Below, one piece after another: positions 19,975 to 27,536 of a stretch of 50,317 bases of DNA. Source of the stretch: Minwuia thermotolerans (GTDB taxonomy: Bacteria > Pseudomonadota > Alphaproteobacteria > Minwuiales > Minwuiaceae); the NCBI RefSeq assembly GCF_002924445.1, contig NZ_PIGG01000073.1, positions 1 through 50,317 of the forward strand, written 5' to 3'. The position numbers and the translations under genes were made by a program. The notes under the pieces were generated by a model, which saw nothing but the letters and a program-made list of their open reading frames with translations, was not told the DNA's origin and did no database searches. Every line of letters starts with the position of its first letter. Within the stretch, counting starts at the first letter, position 1.

Positions 19975-20019
19975 CTGCAGTTGATACTTGAGGTATTTTC
20001 CCTAACAAATTATTCTTAT
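19975..20019. other. AT-rich intergenic segment at the edge of the srf locus
   Basis: The 3' flank of the protease gene is strikingly AT-rich (runs such as AACAAATTATTCTTATTTAC) within an otherwise roughly two-thirds GC window. The rest of the 205-nt gap (19815-20019) is closer to average, and I see no gene or convincing terminator hairpin in it. A short near-palindrome, ATACTTGAGGTAT (19984-19996), has only 4-bp arms. The dip marks the boundary between ordinary chromosomal genes and the 18 kb envelope locus, and could be an insertion scar or simply a termination region. Confidence 0.35.
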
Positions 20020-21159
20020 TTACTTTTTACAGATCATCTGCTGTTCCGGAATATCGATGTTGCTGCGGTTCAGGAACTGCACCAGATCGCCGGTGGACTG
20101 GGCACTGTTGAACTTGCCGCTCTGCTGGCGGTCGACCTGGATGAAGGTGTTGACGCCAACGACCCGGCCGCACATGTCGATCAGCGGACCGCCGCTGTAG
20201 CCGGTCAGCACGTCCGCGGTGTGTATGATCGACGTGGTGCCGGGCAGTTCCTGCGTCGAGCGGATTTCGCCGCGGTTCTGGTGCATGTCGGGCGCGGAGG
20301 TGCGGTCGCCATAGGCGAGCTTGAGAAATCCCGCATCGGTCTGGAGCGCGAGCCCCGGATAGCCAGCGACGATGATGTCCATCAGCTTGGAATGCGCGGG
20401 GGAGAGCGGCAGTACCCCGGGCGCCGCCGGACGCTCCGTCCGGAGCAGCGCGAAGTCCGGATCCCCCGGTCGACCGTCGGGGGAGCGTGCGATCACGCGG
20501 GCGCGGACCACGTCCCCCAGGCTTTCGCTGGTGACGATGATCTGTTCCGCATCTCCCTCCTGGATGACGTGGCGATTGGTCACCAGCAGGTCGGGCGCGA
20601 TGAAGAAGGCGGTGCCGGTCCCCACCGGTCTGCGGTCCTGGAAGGAGATGACAAAGACGACCGCCTTTTCCAGCAATTGCGACAACGCCGCGACTGACAT
20701 CGGCGTGGCCTGTCCCTGCGTCGGAGGCGCTACCGCCCGGGCCACCGCAGGCTCAGCCTGTGCCGCGGGCGCGGCGGCGCGGTCGGGCAGAATATCCCCG
20801 GCCGCGGCAAGCATGGCCCTGGCCTTTTCCTTCAGCGCCTCGAACCGTGCCCGGTCCGCGGGCGCCGTACCGGGCGGACACTCGTAGGCGGCCACGGCCC
20901 GGAGGATTTCCTGCAAACGTTTGCCGGCTTCGAAGGACAGGGCATCCAGGCGTTCGACTTCCGCGAGCATTTCGGCCGTCGGCGGCTGCGGCGGCGGTAC
21001 CGGGCCATCACGGACGACGGTCTCCGGCTCCCGCAGCAGCAGCCAGGTCAGCGCAGTGGCGACAGCGAGCGCGAGCAGGACGGAAACCGCCAGCCACGCC
21101 CCAAAGGCCGGGATATGTCCGCGCGCATTCCGATCGTCTCTGGCCTCGGCGTTGCTCAA
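20020..21159 (-). CDS. Membrane-anchored trypsin-like (S1/S1C) serine protease
   Basis: Protein of 379 residues with one N-terminal transmembrane span (residues about 19-42), a proline-rich linker, a short helical region with a lone Cys-Pro-Pro (residues 64-125) and a C-terminal trypsin-fold domain. The catalytic triad is readable: H197 in TNRHVI, D235 in GDPDFALL and S322 in GYSGGPL. The serine loop has Tyr where Asp or Asn is usual. Topology predicts a periplasmic protease domain. It has no PDZ domain, so it is not a standard DegP/DegS. The start is TTG at 21159 with a GGAGA ribosome site 6 nt upstream. The next in-frame ATG would remove the membrane anchor, so TTG is favoured. It is divergent from the srf-type operon and probably co-regulated with it. 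Confidence 0.85.
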   Translation of the reverse strand: MSNAEARDDRNARGHIPAFGAWLAVSVLLALAVATALTWLLLREPETVVRDGPVPPPQPPTAEMLAEVERLDALSFEAGKRLQEILRAVAAYECPPGTAPADRARFEALKEKARAMLAAAGDILPDRAAAPAAQAEPAVARAVAPPTQGQATPMSVAALSQLLEKAVVFVISFQDRRPVGTGTAFFIAPDLLVTNRHVIQEGDAEQIIVTSESLGDVVRARVIARSPDGRPGDPDFALLRTERPAAPGVLPLSPAHSKLMDIIVAGYPGLALQTDAGFLKLAYGDRTSAPDMHQNRGEIRSTQELPGTTSIIHTADVLTGYSGGPLIDMCGRVVGVNTFIQVDRQQSGKFNSAQSTGDLVQFLNRSNIDIPEQQMICKK

Positions 21160-21189
21160 GGCGTCTCTCCTGTCTGCTTGTGGTCAGGC

Positions 21190-21218
21190 TTGGTTCAGCC
21201 ATGACCGGCTCGTATGTT
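21190..21218 (+). promoter_or_regulatory. Candidate promoter of the srf-type operon
   Basis: TTGGTT (21190-21195) and TATGTT (21213-21218) are separated by exactly 17 bp in the 126-nt gap between the divergent protease and VWA genes. The start of transcription would fall near 21225, inside the inverted repeat at 21216-21235, and about 60 nt before the first ATG. The hexamers match consensus only partly (three and four of six). Confidence 0.38.
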
Positions 21219-21235
21219 GTGGATGAAACCACAAC
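21216..21235. promoter_or_regulatory. Inverted repeat, candidate operator
   Basis: Perfect 7-bp arms GTTGTGG and CCACAAC are separated by ATGAAA. The repeat overlaps the putative -10 element and transcription start of the plus-strand operon and lies 57-76 nt upstream of the protease start on the other strand. This is the position expected for a repressor that controls both directions. A stem-loop in the mRNA leader is an alternative reading. No regulator gene is encoded nearby. Confidence 0.38.
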
Positions 21236-21285
21236 CGGACAACCTTTCCCGAACCTGTCTCCCGGCAGAGCAATCGAAGGCTTGA

Positions 21286-22947
21286 ATGGCTGAGCGCGGA
21301 ATCAGGACCCAGGACAGCGCCGGAATCCGCAGGCTCGGAGCCGCGGGACGGGATGTCGTCGCTGCCCGGGAGCAGATTGCGTCGATCCTGCGCAACCGGA
21401 TCGGCCCGGAAGCCGCGGCGCTGTTCGCGGCGCCGACGCCTGACGACGGCGGCCATGTCTGGCGGGCTGTCGACGGAACGCCGCTGAAGCCGCTCGGCGC
21501 CCTGCCGCCGGCGGAGGCTGCCCGCCTGCGCGAGCGCCACCGGGAAATCGCCGGCCGCGTGGAGGCCCTGGCGCAGCGGATCGCAGGCGAGGGCGACGCG
21601 GGCCGCATCGCCGGCCACATGATGCGTCTGGCCCTGGTAACACCTGACGGCTTCGAGGCGCTGCACGCAGCGGGCGATCAGCCCGTGCTGGTGAACTGGG
21701 GCCATGCCGCCGAGGGCCAGGCGGTCCCGGTCCTGGAACCGGCGGCCGGGAAGGCAATGGCTGCGCCGGCGGGAACGGGCACGGCGGCGGCCGACGTGGC
21801 GCCATTGCCGGAAGCCGACACGGCCGCAGACGACGAAACCGACAGTCCCGGCCGGCGGCCGGCGCGAACCGGCGGCTTCGGCTGGCTCGCCTGGGCGCTG
21901 CCGGGGCTCCTGCTCGTGGCGCTCGGCGCACTGATCTGGTTGCTCATGCAGCCTGTCGAGCCGGTCTTGGTCCAACGCGACAGGCCCGCGCCGCCGCCGG
22001 TGGATCCGGTGCCGGCCGCGCGCGACAGGCTGGCGGCGATAGAGGCGGAACTGGCCAGGGTGGAGGCCATGCGCGACGAGGTCATCGGCCTCTGTGAACC
22101 GCTGCCGCAGGAGCGGACCCAGTTGCCGCCGCCGGAGCCGGAACCGCAATCCGGGCCGGACCCCGACGTCGCGGTCGTGGAGCCACCGAAACCGGAGCCG
22201 GAGCCGGAACCCGAGCCCCGGCCCGAACCGCCGGTGGCCGAGGCGGAACCGCAACCTGCGCCACGTCCCCGGGTCGAACTGCCGCCGGAGGTTCCGCCCG
22301 CAGCCGAGTTGCCGCCGCGGGTCGCACAGCTCCCGGAAACCACCCGCCCGGCGCCCACGCTCTGCGAACCGGGCTGGACCCCGAGCCAGCGGCCGGAGGT
22401 CATGGTGGTGATCGACGGCTCGGGCAGCATGCAGGACAGTTTCGCCGGCGCGCCCTCGCGCATCGAGGCGGCCAAGGATTCCATCGGCGATGTGGTCACC
22501 AGCCTGCACAAGGACATCAAGACCGGCCTGGTGAGCTTCACCGACTGCGGCGAGACCTCGACGCCGCAGAAGTACGGCTACAGCCAGCGTCCGGAATTGC
22601 TTTCGCGGGTGCGGGGCGTCAGCCCCAGCCGGGGGACGTCGCTCGCCAACTCGATCCGCCGCGCGGGCAACGCCGCCAAGTCGGTCGGACCGGCGACGGT
22701 GGTCGTGGTCAGCGACGGCGAGGACACCTGCGGCGGCGATCCCTGCGCCGCGGCCCGGGCGCTGAAGGCGCAAAAGCCGATGCTGAAGATCAATGTCATC
22801 GACCTGAGCGGCGGCCGCTCGGCCGTGCTTCAATGCGTGGCCGGCGCCACCGGCGGGCGGGTCTTCACCCCCCGCAACGCCGCCCAGATGACCGAAGAGA
22901 TGCAGGAAGCGACCGGCCAGCCGGACGCCAGCGCCTGCAACCCCTGA
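21286..22947 (+). CDS. Membrane-anchored VWA protein with SrfA-like N-terminal module
   Basis: First gene of the operon, 553 residues. The N-terminal cytoplasmic module (residues about 12-150, LGAAGRDVV to GDQPVLVNWG) has the same pattern as the N-terminus of the next gene product, SrfA. A transmembrane span follows at about 197-222 (LAWALPGLLLVALGALIWLL), then a long proline/glutamate-rich linker (about 275-350, with PEPEPEPEP repeats) and a periplasmic von Willebrand A domain. The VWA domain has an intact MIDAS motif DGSGSM near residue 376, so it should bind a divalent metal and a protein ligand. Several cysteines (DTCGGDPCAA, SACNP) suggest periplasmic disulphides. The start has a GAAGG site. 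Function is inferred only as an envelope receptor or scaffold. Confidence 0.8.
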   Translation: MAERGIRTQDSAGIRRLGAAGRDVVAAREQIASILRNRIGPEAAALFAAPTPDDGGHVWRAVDGTPLKPLGALPPAEAARLRERHREIAGRVEALAQRIAGEGDAGRIAGHMMRLALVTPDGFEALHAAGDQPVLVNWGHAAEGQAVPVLEPAAGKAMAAPAGTGTAAADVAPLPEADTAADDETDSPGRRPARTGGFGWLAWALPGLLLVALGALIWLLMQPVEPVLVQRDRPAPPPVDPVPAARDRLAAIEAELARVEAMRDEVIGLCEPLPQERTQLPPPEPEPQSGPDPDVAVVEPPKPEPEPEPEPRPEPPVAEAEPQPAPRPRVELPPEVPPAAELPPRVAQLPETTRPAPTLCEPGWTPSQRPEVMVVIDGSGSMQDSFAGAPSRIEAAKDSIGDVVTSLHKDIKTGLVSFTDCGETSTPQKYGYSQRPELLSRVRGVSPSRGTSLANSIRRAGNAAKSVGPATVVVVSDGEDTCGGDPCAAARALKAQKPMLKINVIDLSGGRSAVLQCVAGATGGRVFTPRNAAQMTEEMQEATGQPDASACNP

Positions 22948-22969
22948 CGAAGGCGCGGGAGCGAGACGC

Positions 22970-24448
22970 ATGCGCACTGGACCCACACTGGCCGAGGACA
23001 GGCTGGACCGCTATCAGCCCCTGGGCGCCTTCGGGCAGCCCGTCTACCAGAACCATCTGCAGCTTCAGGCGGCGCTGCGTCAGCGCCTGGGGGCGAAGTA
23101 CGCCAACTTCTTCGCCATTCCCCGCATGGATTCGCAGGGCAGGACCGTGAGCTGGATTTCCCCGGTGGAGGGCGAGCCGGTGCGCTGGTCCGACCTGTCC
23201 GAGGAAGACCAGGTGCAACGCTCCCTCGACCTGCAGGTCATGAAGAGCGAGTTCGACGCCTATGCCTCGGAGCTCAGGGCCTATGGCAAGGAGGGCAGGG
23301 ACCCGCGCGGGGCCGAGGCTTTCGTCGCGGTCCTGGACCAGGCGCTGAAGACGCCGGACGACGGCCATCTGTACTTTGTTGGCGATCAGCCGGTGGCGAC
23401 GTTCTGGGGCTTCCGGGAAGAAGACGCCCAGCCCTTCGAGACGCTGACGGCCGCGCCGCGTCTGGCCCGGGCGGCTGCGCCCGCGGCGGCGAGCGGAGAG
23501 GCGCCCGAGCGCCGGGGCCTCGGCTTTCTGTGGTGGCTCGTCCCGCTGTTGCTGCTGCTTCTGCTGGCGCTGTTGCTGTGGTGGCTGTGGGACGATCTGC
23601 CGGTCGTCGGCGGCGGGGACGAGGCGCCAGCGATCGAACGGCCGCTGGAGGACGAGACGGAAGCTCCGCCGCCGGCGGAGGAAGGCGCCGTCGTCGAGGA
23701 TCCGGACCGGACGGTCATCGAACGCGACGGCGTTATCGTCGACGGCGAAGGGGATGCAGTGGCCGTACCCGGCGAGGGTGGTGAGGTGATCCCCGGCGAG
23801 GACACCGCCGTTCCGGGCGAAGGCGATGCGGTCGCGCCCGAAGGGGCCGTTGCCGATGATGGCGAGGGCGGATCGACCGCCGAAGAAGCCGAAACGCCGG
23901 AGGAGCAACCCGCTCCCGGCGAGGAAGCGGCGACAGAGGAACAACCGCCAGCCGAGCCTGAAGCGCCCGATGCGGAAGAAGGCGAGGCGCCGCCCGAGGG
24001 CGGGGAACCGGAAACCCCGCCCGGCCGGGAGCCCGCGCAGCCCGAAGGTCAGACGCCGGACGCCGGCGAGCCGCCCGCCATTCCGGAGGGCGCCTCGGAC
24101 GGGTCGGCCGGGTTCATGCAGGGCAACTGGCGGAGCGACAGCGGACTGGTGGATTCCCAGACCCGCCAGAAGCTGACCCAGGAGTACAACTTCGACGAGG
24201 AAGGCCGAGGCGAGGCCGTCATCCGCCGTGCGGACGGCGTGACCTGCCGCGCGCCGGCTGAGGCGACCGTCAGGGACGGCAATCTGCAGGTGGAGGAACT
24301 CGAGAATCTCGAATGCTCGGACGGCAGTTCGTTCAAGCGGTCGCAGACGGTCTGCTCCCGCGGCGATGACGGGCAGGTCCAGTGCGTCGGCACGGACGCC
24401 GACGGCAAGACCTTCAAGGTCGATCTCAACCGGAATGCTCAACCCTGA
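22970..24448 (+). CDS. srfA: SrfA family protein
   Basis: Single-pass membrane protein of 492 residues. The N-terminal cytoplasmic domain (residues 1-165) contains GAFGQPVYQNHLQLQAALRQ and GDQPVATFWGF. A leucine/tryptophan-rich membrane span (about 183-207) and a long acidic Pro/Glu/Gly linker (about 215-375) follow. A small C-terminal periplasmic domain starts with FMQGNWRSDSGLVDSQT and contains four cysteines (VTCRAP, LECSDG, TVCSRG, VQCVGT), probably in two disulphides. The N- and C-terminal patterns and the position directly before SrfB and SrfC match what I recall of the SrfA family (srfABC of Salmonella and Photorhabdus/Xenorhabdus). The biochemical role is unknown; the architecture suggests a link between cytoplasmic SrfB/SrfC and the periplasm. 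Confidence 0.78.
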   Translation: MRTGPTLAEDRLDRYQPLGAFGQPVYQNHLQLQAALRQRLGAKYANFFAIPRMDSQGRTVSWISPVEGEPVRWSDLSEEDQVQRSLDLQVMKSEFDAYASELRAYGKEGRDPRGAEAFVAVLDQALKTPDDGHLYFVGDQPVATFWGFREEDAQPFETLTAAPRLARAAAPAAASGEAPERRGLGFLWWLVPLLLLLLLALLLWWLWDDLPVVGGGDEAPAIERPLEDETEAPPPAEEGAVVEDPDRTVIERDGVIVDGEGDAVAVPGEGGEVIPGEDTAVPGEGDAVAPEGAVADDGEGGSTAEEAETPEEQPAPGEEAATEEQPPAEPEAPDAEEGEAPPEGGEPETPPGREPAQPEGQTPDAGEPPAIPEGASDGSAGFMQGNWRSDSGLVDSQTRQKLTQEYNFDEEGRGEAVIRRADGVTCRAPAEATVRDGNLQVEELENLECSDGSSFKRSQTVCSRGDDGQVQCVGTDADGKTFKVDLNRNAQP

Positions 24449-24465
24449 GTGAGCGGCGGGGCACG

Positions 24466-24495
24466 TTGACCAATGGACAAGACCCTGCCTACGCT
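24466..24495 (+). promoter_or_regulatory. Weak candidate internal promoter before srfB
   Basis: The 83-nt gap before srfB is the largest inside the operon. It contains TTGACC (24466-24471) and, 18 bp later, TACGCT (24490-24495). The first hexamer is a good -35 match and the second a weak -10. An internal start for srfBC is possible but unproven. Confidence 0.25.
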
Positions 24496-24531
24496 CGGAA
24501 CCCCTGCGCCCGTCCGAGGTGACCGCTGACC

Positions 24532-27525
24532 ATGCCGCTCGCGCCGATCCTGAAACGCCCGCCCGTGCTGTCCCTGATCCCTTCGAGCGGCGTTCAGCTC
24601 ATTGATCTCGGCTTCGTGGCGGACCGCTCGTCCGGCGTGGAGACCAACTGGGGCTTCTACGACAAACCCGGCGACGCCGGGCCGCCGATCCGCGTCGACC
24701 TCTCCGACGAGAACGCGCAGACCACCTACGAGGTCGACCTGAAGAAACTGGTGGAGACCTTCGGGAACGCCTGGATGCCGCTCCCCATGCTGCGGGAAGA
24801 GCAGGGCGGTGACTATTTCCACGGCCCGACGAACTGGGCGCGGGTCTGTCTCAGGAAGCTGCCGGAGCCGGACGATAACGGCTTCGACCACCGCATCATC
24901 GTGGCCTTCGACACCGAGTTGCTGCCGCAGCGGGCGAGCGAGGCCTATCTCGCGCCGTCGGAGGCCGACGCCCGGCGCGGCGCCGTGTTCTCCATCTGCG
25001 CCGACGAGAAGGCGCTCAACTGGTTCGTGCAGGAAAACTGGGTTGCCGGCTGGTGCCGGGAAGCCATCCGCGACATGGTCACCCGCGAGGAGTCGCGCCG
25101 GCGGCGGAACGCCGGGCCCGCCAGCGACGAACAGATCGCCGAGCGGCTGGAAGGGCCAAAGGAGGACGTGGCGCGCTACAAGGCGCTGATCTACCTGCTG
25201 GCCGATCTCGACCTGCTGCCGAAGATCCGCATGATCGACCGCTTCACCGATCCGCGGCCGACGCCGATCGACGTCGACCTGGTGCTCGACGTCGGCAATT
25301 CGCGCACCTGCGGCATGCTGATCGAGACCCAGCCGGACGAGGTCGGCACCGACATCACCCAGGCCGTGAAGGTGCAGCTCCGGGACCTTTCCGACCCGAC
25401 CCAGATCTATTCCGATCCGTTCGAAAGCCGCATCGAGTTCAATCGCGCCAGTTTCGGCAAGGACGACATCTCGCTGACCAGCGGGCGGGCCACGGCCTTC
25501 GCCTGGCCGACGGTGGCGCGGATCGGCCCCGAGGCGCGGCGCCTGGCGGGTTACCGGCGCGGCAGCGAAGGCGCCACGGGCATGTCCTCGCCCAAGCGTT
25601 ATCTCTGGGACGAGGATCCGCGCCGCGACGGCTGGCGTTTCAACAATGCGGCGGTGCATGGCGAACACGCGCCCGCGGCTACCGGCGTTGCCTTCACCAC
25701 CCTGGTCAACGACGCCGGCCAGCCGCTGCACAAGGTGCCCGCACACGTGCCGGCCCATGACGAGCAGCGCTTCCCGTCCTTCCGGGCGCTCTATGCGCGC
25801 TCCAACCTGCTGTCCTTCGCCCTGACCGAGATCTTCCTGCAGACGCTGGTGATGATGAACTCGGCGGCGCACCGGCTGCGCCGCCGCAACGCGGACCTGC
25901 CGCGGCGGCTCCGGCGCATCATCATGACGATGCCCACGGCGCTGCCGCTCGCCGAACGGCAGATCCTCCGCAGGCAGGCCGAGGCGGCACGCGACCTGGT
26001 CTATCTCTGCCTGGGCCAGGCGACGGTCGAGATGGATACGGAAAGCGGCGCCCAGACCCTGAAGGTCGCCGAGGGCGTCCACCTGCCGGAAATCAAGATC
26101 GAGTGGGACGAGGCCTCCGCCACCCAGGCCGTCTATCTCTACAGCCAGATCGCCATGGCCTATTCGGGCGACGCCCGGGCGTTCTTCGGGCGAAGCCGGT
26201 TGCCGATCAATCGCGGCGCCGCCGGGCTGGACGACGAGTTCCGCCTGGCCACGCTGGACATCGGCGGCGGCACGACCGACCTGGTCGTGACCTCCTACGC
26301 GGTCCAGGGCAAGGGGGCCAATGTCACGCTGTTCCCGACCCAGATGTTCCGCGAGGGGATGAGCCTGGCCGGCGACGACATCGCCTACCAGATCATCCGC
26401 GATCACGTGTTGCAGCCGATCGTCAAGGCGCTGGACGAGGCCGGTCTGGGCGAGCGCGCGGACTATCTGGCGCACACGCTGTTCGGTGGGGACCGCGCCG
26501 ACATGGACGTCGAGGACCAGCTCTACCGCCAGCAGTTCGCCGTCCACGTGGCGATGCCCGCCGCGCTCCGGCTCATCGGCGAGTACGAGAACTGGGACCT
26601 GATGTCGGGCGTCATCGATGCCGACGGCATCCGCCTGGGCGACCTGTTCGGAGAGGATGACCGAGCCAGCCAGGCGGTCATCGCGCATGTCAACGAGGAG
26701 GCGCGCCGCCACGGCGCCGATGGCTTCGACCTGGCCGGGGTGACCCTGCCCGTGCATTTCCGCGCCATCGATCTCAGCGTCCGCAGCGTGGTGCTGGAAA
26801 TGCTGCAGGCCTTCGCGGAAATCGTCTACCGGGCGCGCGCGGACATCCTGATCCTGTCCGGGCGGCCATCGCGCATGCCGGCGGTCAACGCGGTGCTTGC
26901 CGAGAGCATGGCCCTGCCGCCGCACCGCATCGTGCCGCTGCACAGCTTCCGCGTCGGCTCCTGGTATCCGTTCCGGGACTACGCGGCGACGATTTCCGAC
27001 CCCAAGACGACAGCGGCGGTCGGCGCCATGCTGTGCCTGCTCGGCGAGGGGCGTCTCAGGAACTTCAACTTCCGCTCCGACAATCTGAAACCGAAATCGA
27101 CCGCGCGGTTCTTCGGCAAGCTGGACCGCGACAACCGGCTGCGGGCCGACGACGTCTACTACAGCGGCCTCAACCTGGAGGACGAGGACTACGAACTGCC
27201 CGAGGAGCCGTTCGAGTTCCGCGGGCCGATGACACTCGGCTTCCGTCAGTTCGACGCGGACTGGTGGCCCGGCACGCGACTCTACAGCCTCGACTACGCC
27301 AGCCCCGAAATCGCGGAGAAGCTCAATCCGCGCACGCCGCTGCAGGTCACGCTGAAACGCAACCAGCGGCGCGACAATCCGGAGATCGTCGACGCCTTCA
27401 CCATCGACCGCATCGAAGACGCCCGGGGCGCATCGATCGGCAAGAACCAGCTCCGGCTCCGGCTGCAGACCATCGACAACCAGGATGGCTACTGGCTGGA
27501 TACCGGCATCCTGCTGAACCAGTAG
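24532..27525 (+). CDS. srfB: SrfB family protein, actin/Hsp70-fold ATPase
   Basis: Large cytoplasmic protein of 997 residues without signal or membrane span. The N-terminus (LSLIPSSGVQLIDLGF) and overall length fit the SrfB family. An actin/Hsp70-type nucleotide site can be read: phosphate-1 loop LVLDVGNSRTCGMLIE near residues 249-264, phosphate-2 loop TLDIGGGTTDLVV near 572-584, and an adenosine-type motif ILILSGRPSRMP near 772-783. It should therefore bind and probably hydrolyse ATP, with a domain-closing motion. The first 240 residues and the C-terminal 150 are family-specific. It is followed after 11 nt by srfC. SrfB has been called a virulence factor because of co-regulation in Salmonella; its molecular role is not established. 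Confidence 0.88.
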   Translation: MPLAPILKRPPVLSLIPSSGVQLIDLGFVADRSSGVETNWGFYDKPGDAGPPIRVDLSDENAQTTYEVDLKKLVETFGNAWMPLPMLREEQGGDYFHGPTNWARVCLRKLPEPDDNGFDHRIIVAFDTELLPQRASEAYLAPSEADARRGAVFSICADEKALNWFVQENWVAGWCREAIRDMVTREESRRRRNAGPASDEQIAERLEGPKEDVARYKALIYLLADLDLLPKIRMIDRFTDPRPTPIDVDLVLDVGNSRTCGMLIETQPDEVGTDITQAVKVQLRDLSDPTQIYSDPFESRIEFNRASFGKDDISLTSGRATAFAWPTVARIGPEARRLAGYRRGSEGATGMSSPKRYLWDEDPRRDGWRFNNAAVHGEHAPAATGVAFTTLVNDAGQPLHKVPAHVPAHDEQRFPSFRALYARSNLLSFALTEIFLQTLVMMNSAAHRLRRRNADLPRRLRRIIMTMPTALPLAERQILRRQAEAARDLVYLCLGQATVEMDTESGAQTLKVAEGVHLPEIKIEWDEASATQAVYLYSQIAMAYSGDARAFFGRSRLPINRGAAGLDDEFRLATLDIGGGTTDLVVTSYAVQGKGANVTLFPTQMFREGMSLAGDDIAYQIIRDHVLQPIVKALDEAGLGERADYLAHTLFGGDRADMDVEDQLYRQQFAVHVAMPAALRLIGEYENWDLMSGVIDADGIRLGDLFGEDDRASQAVIAHVNEEARRHGADGFDLAGVTLPVHFRAIDLSVRSVVLEMLQAFAEIVYRARADILILSGRPSRMPAVNAVLAESMALPPHRIVPLHSFRVGSWYPFRDYAATISDPKTTAAVGAMLCLLGEGRLRNFNFRSDNLKPKSTARFFGKLDRDNRLRADDVYYSGLNLEDEDYELPEEPFEFRGPMTLGFRQFDADWWPGTRLYSLDYASPEIAEKLNPRTPLQVTLKRNQRRDNPEIVDAFTIDRIEDARGASIGKNQLRLRLQTIDNQDGYWLDTGILLNQ

Positions 27526-27536
27526 GGGAAGAGGAT

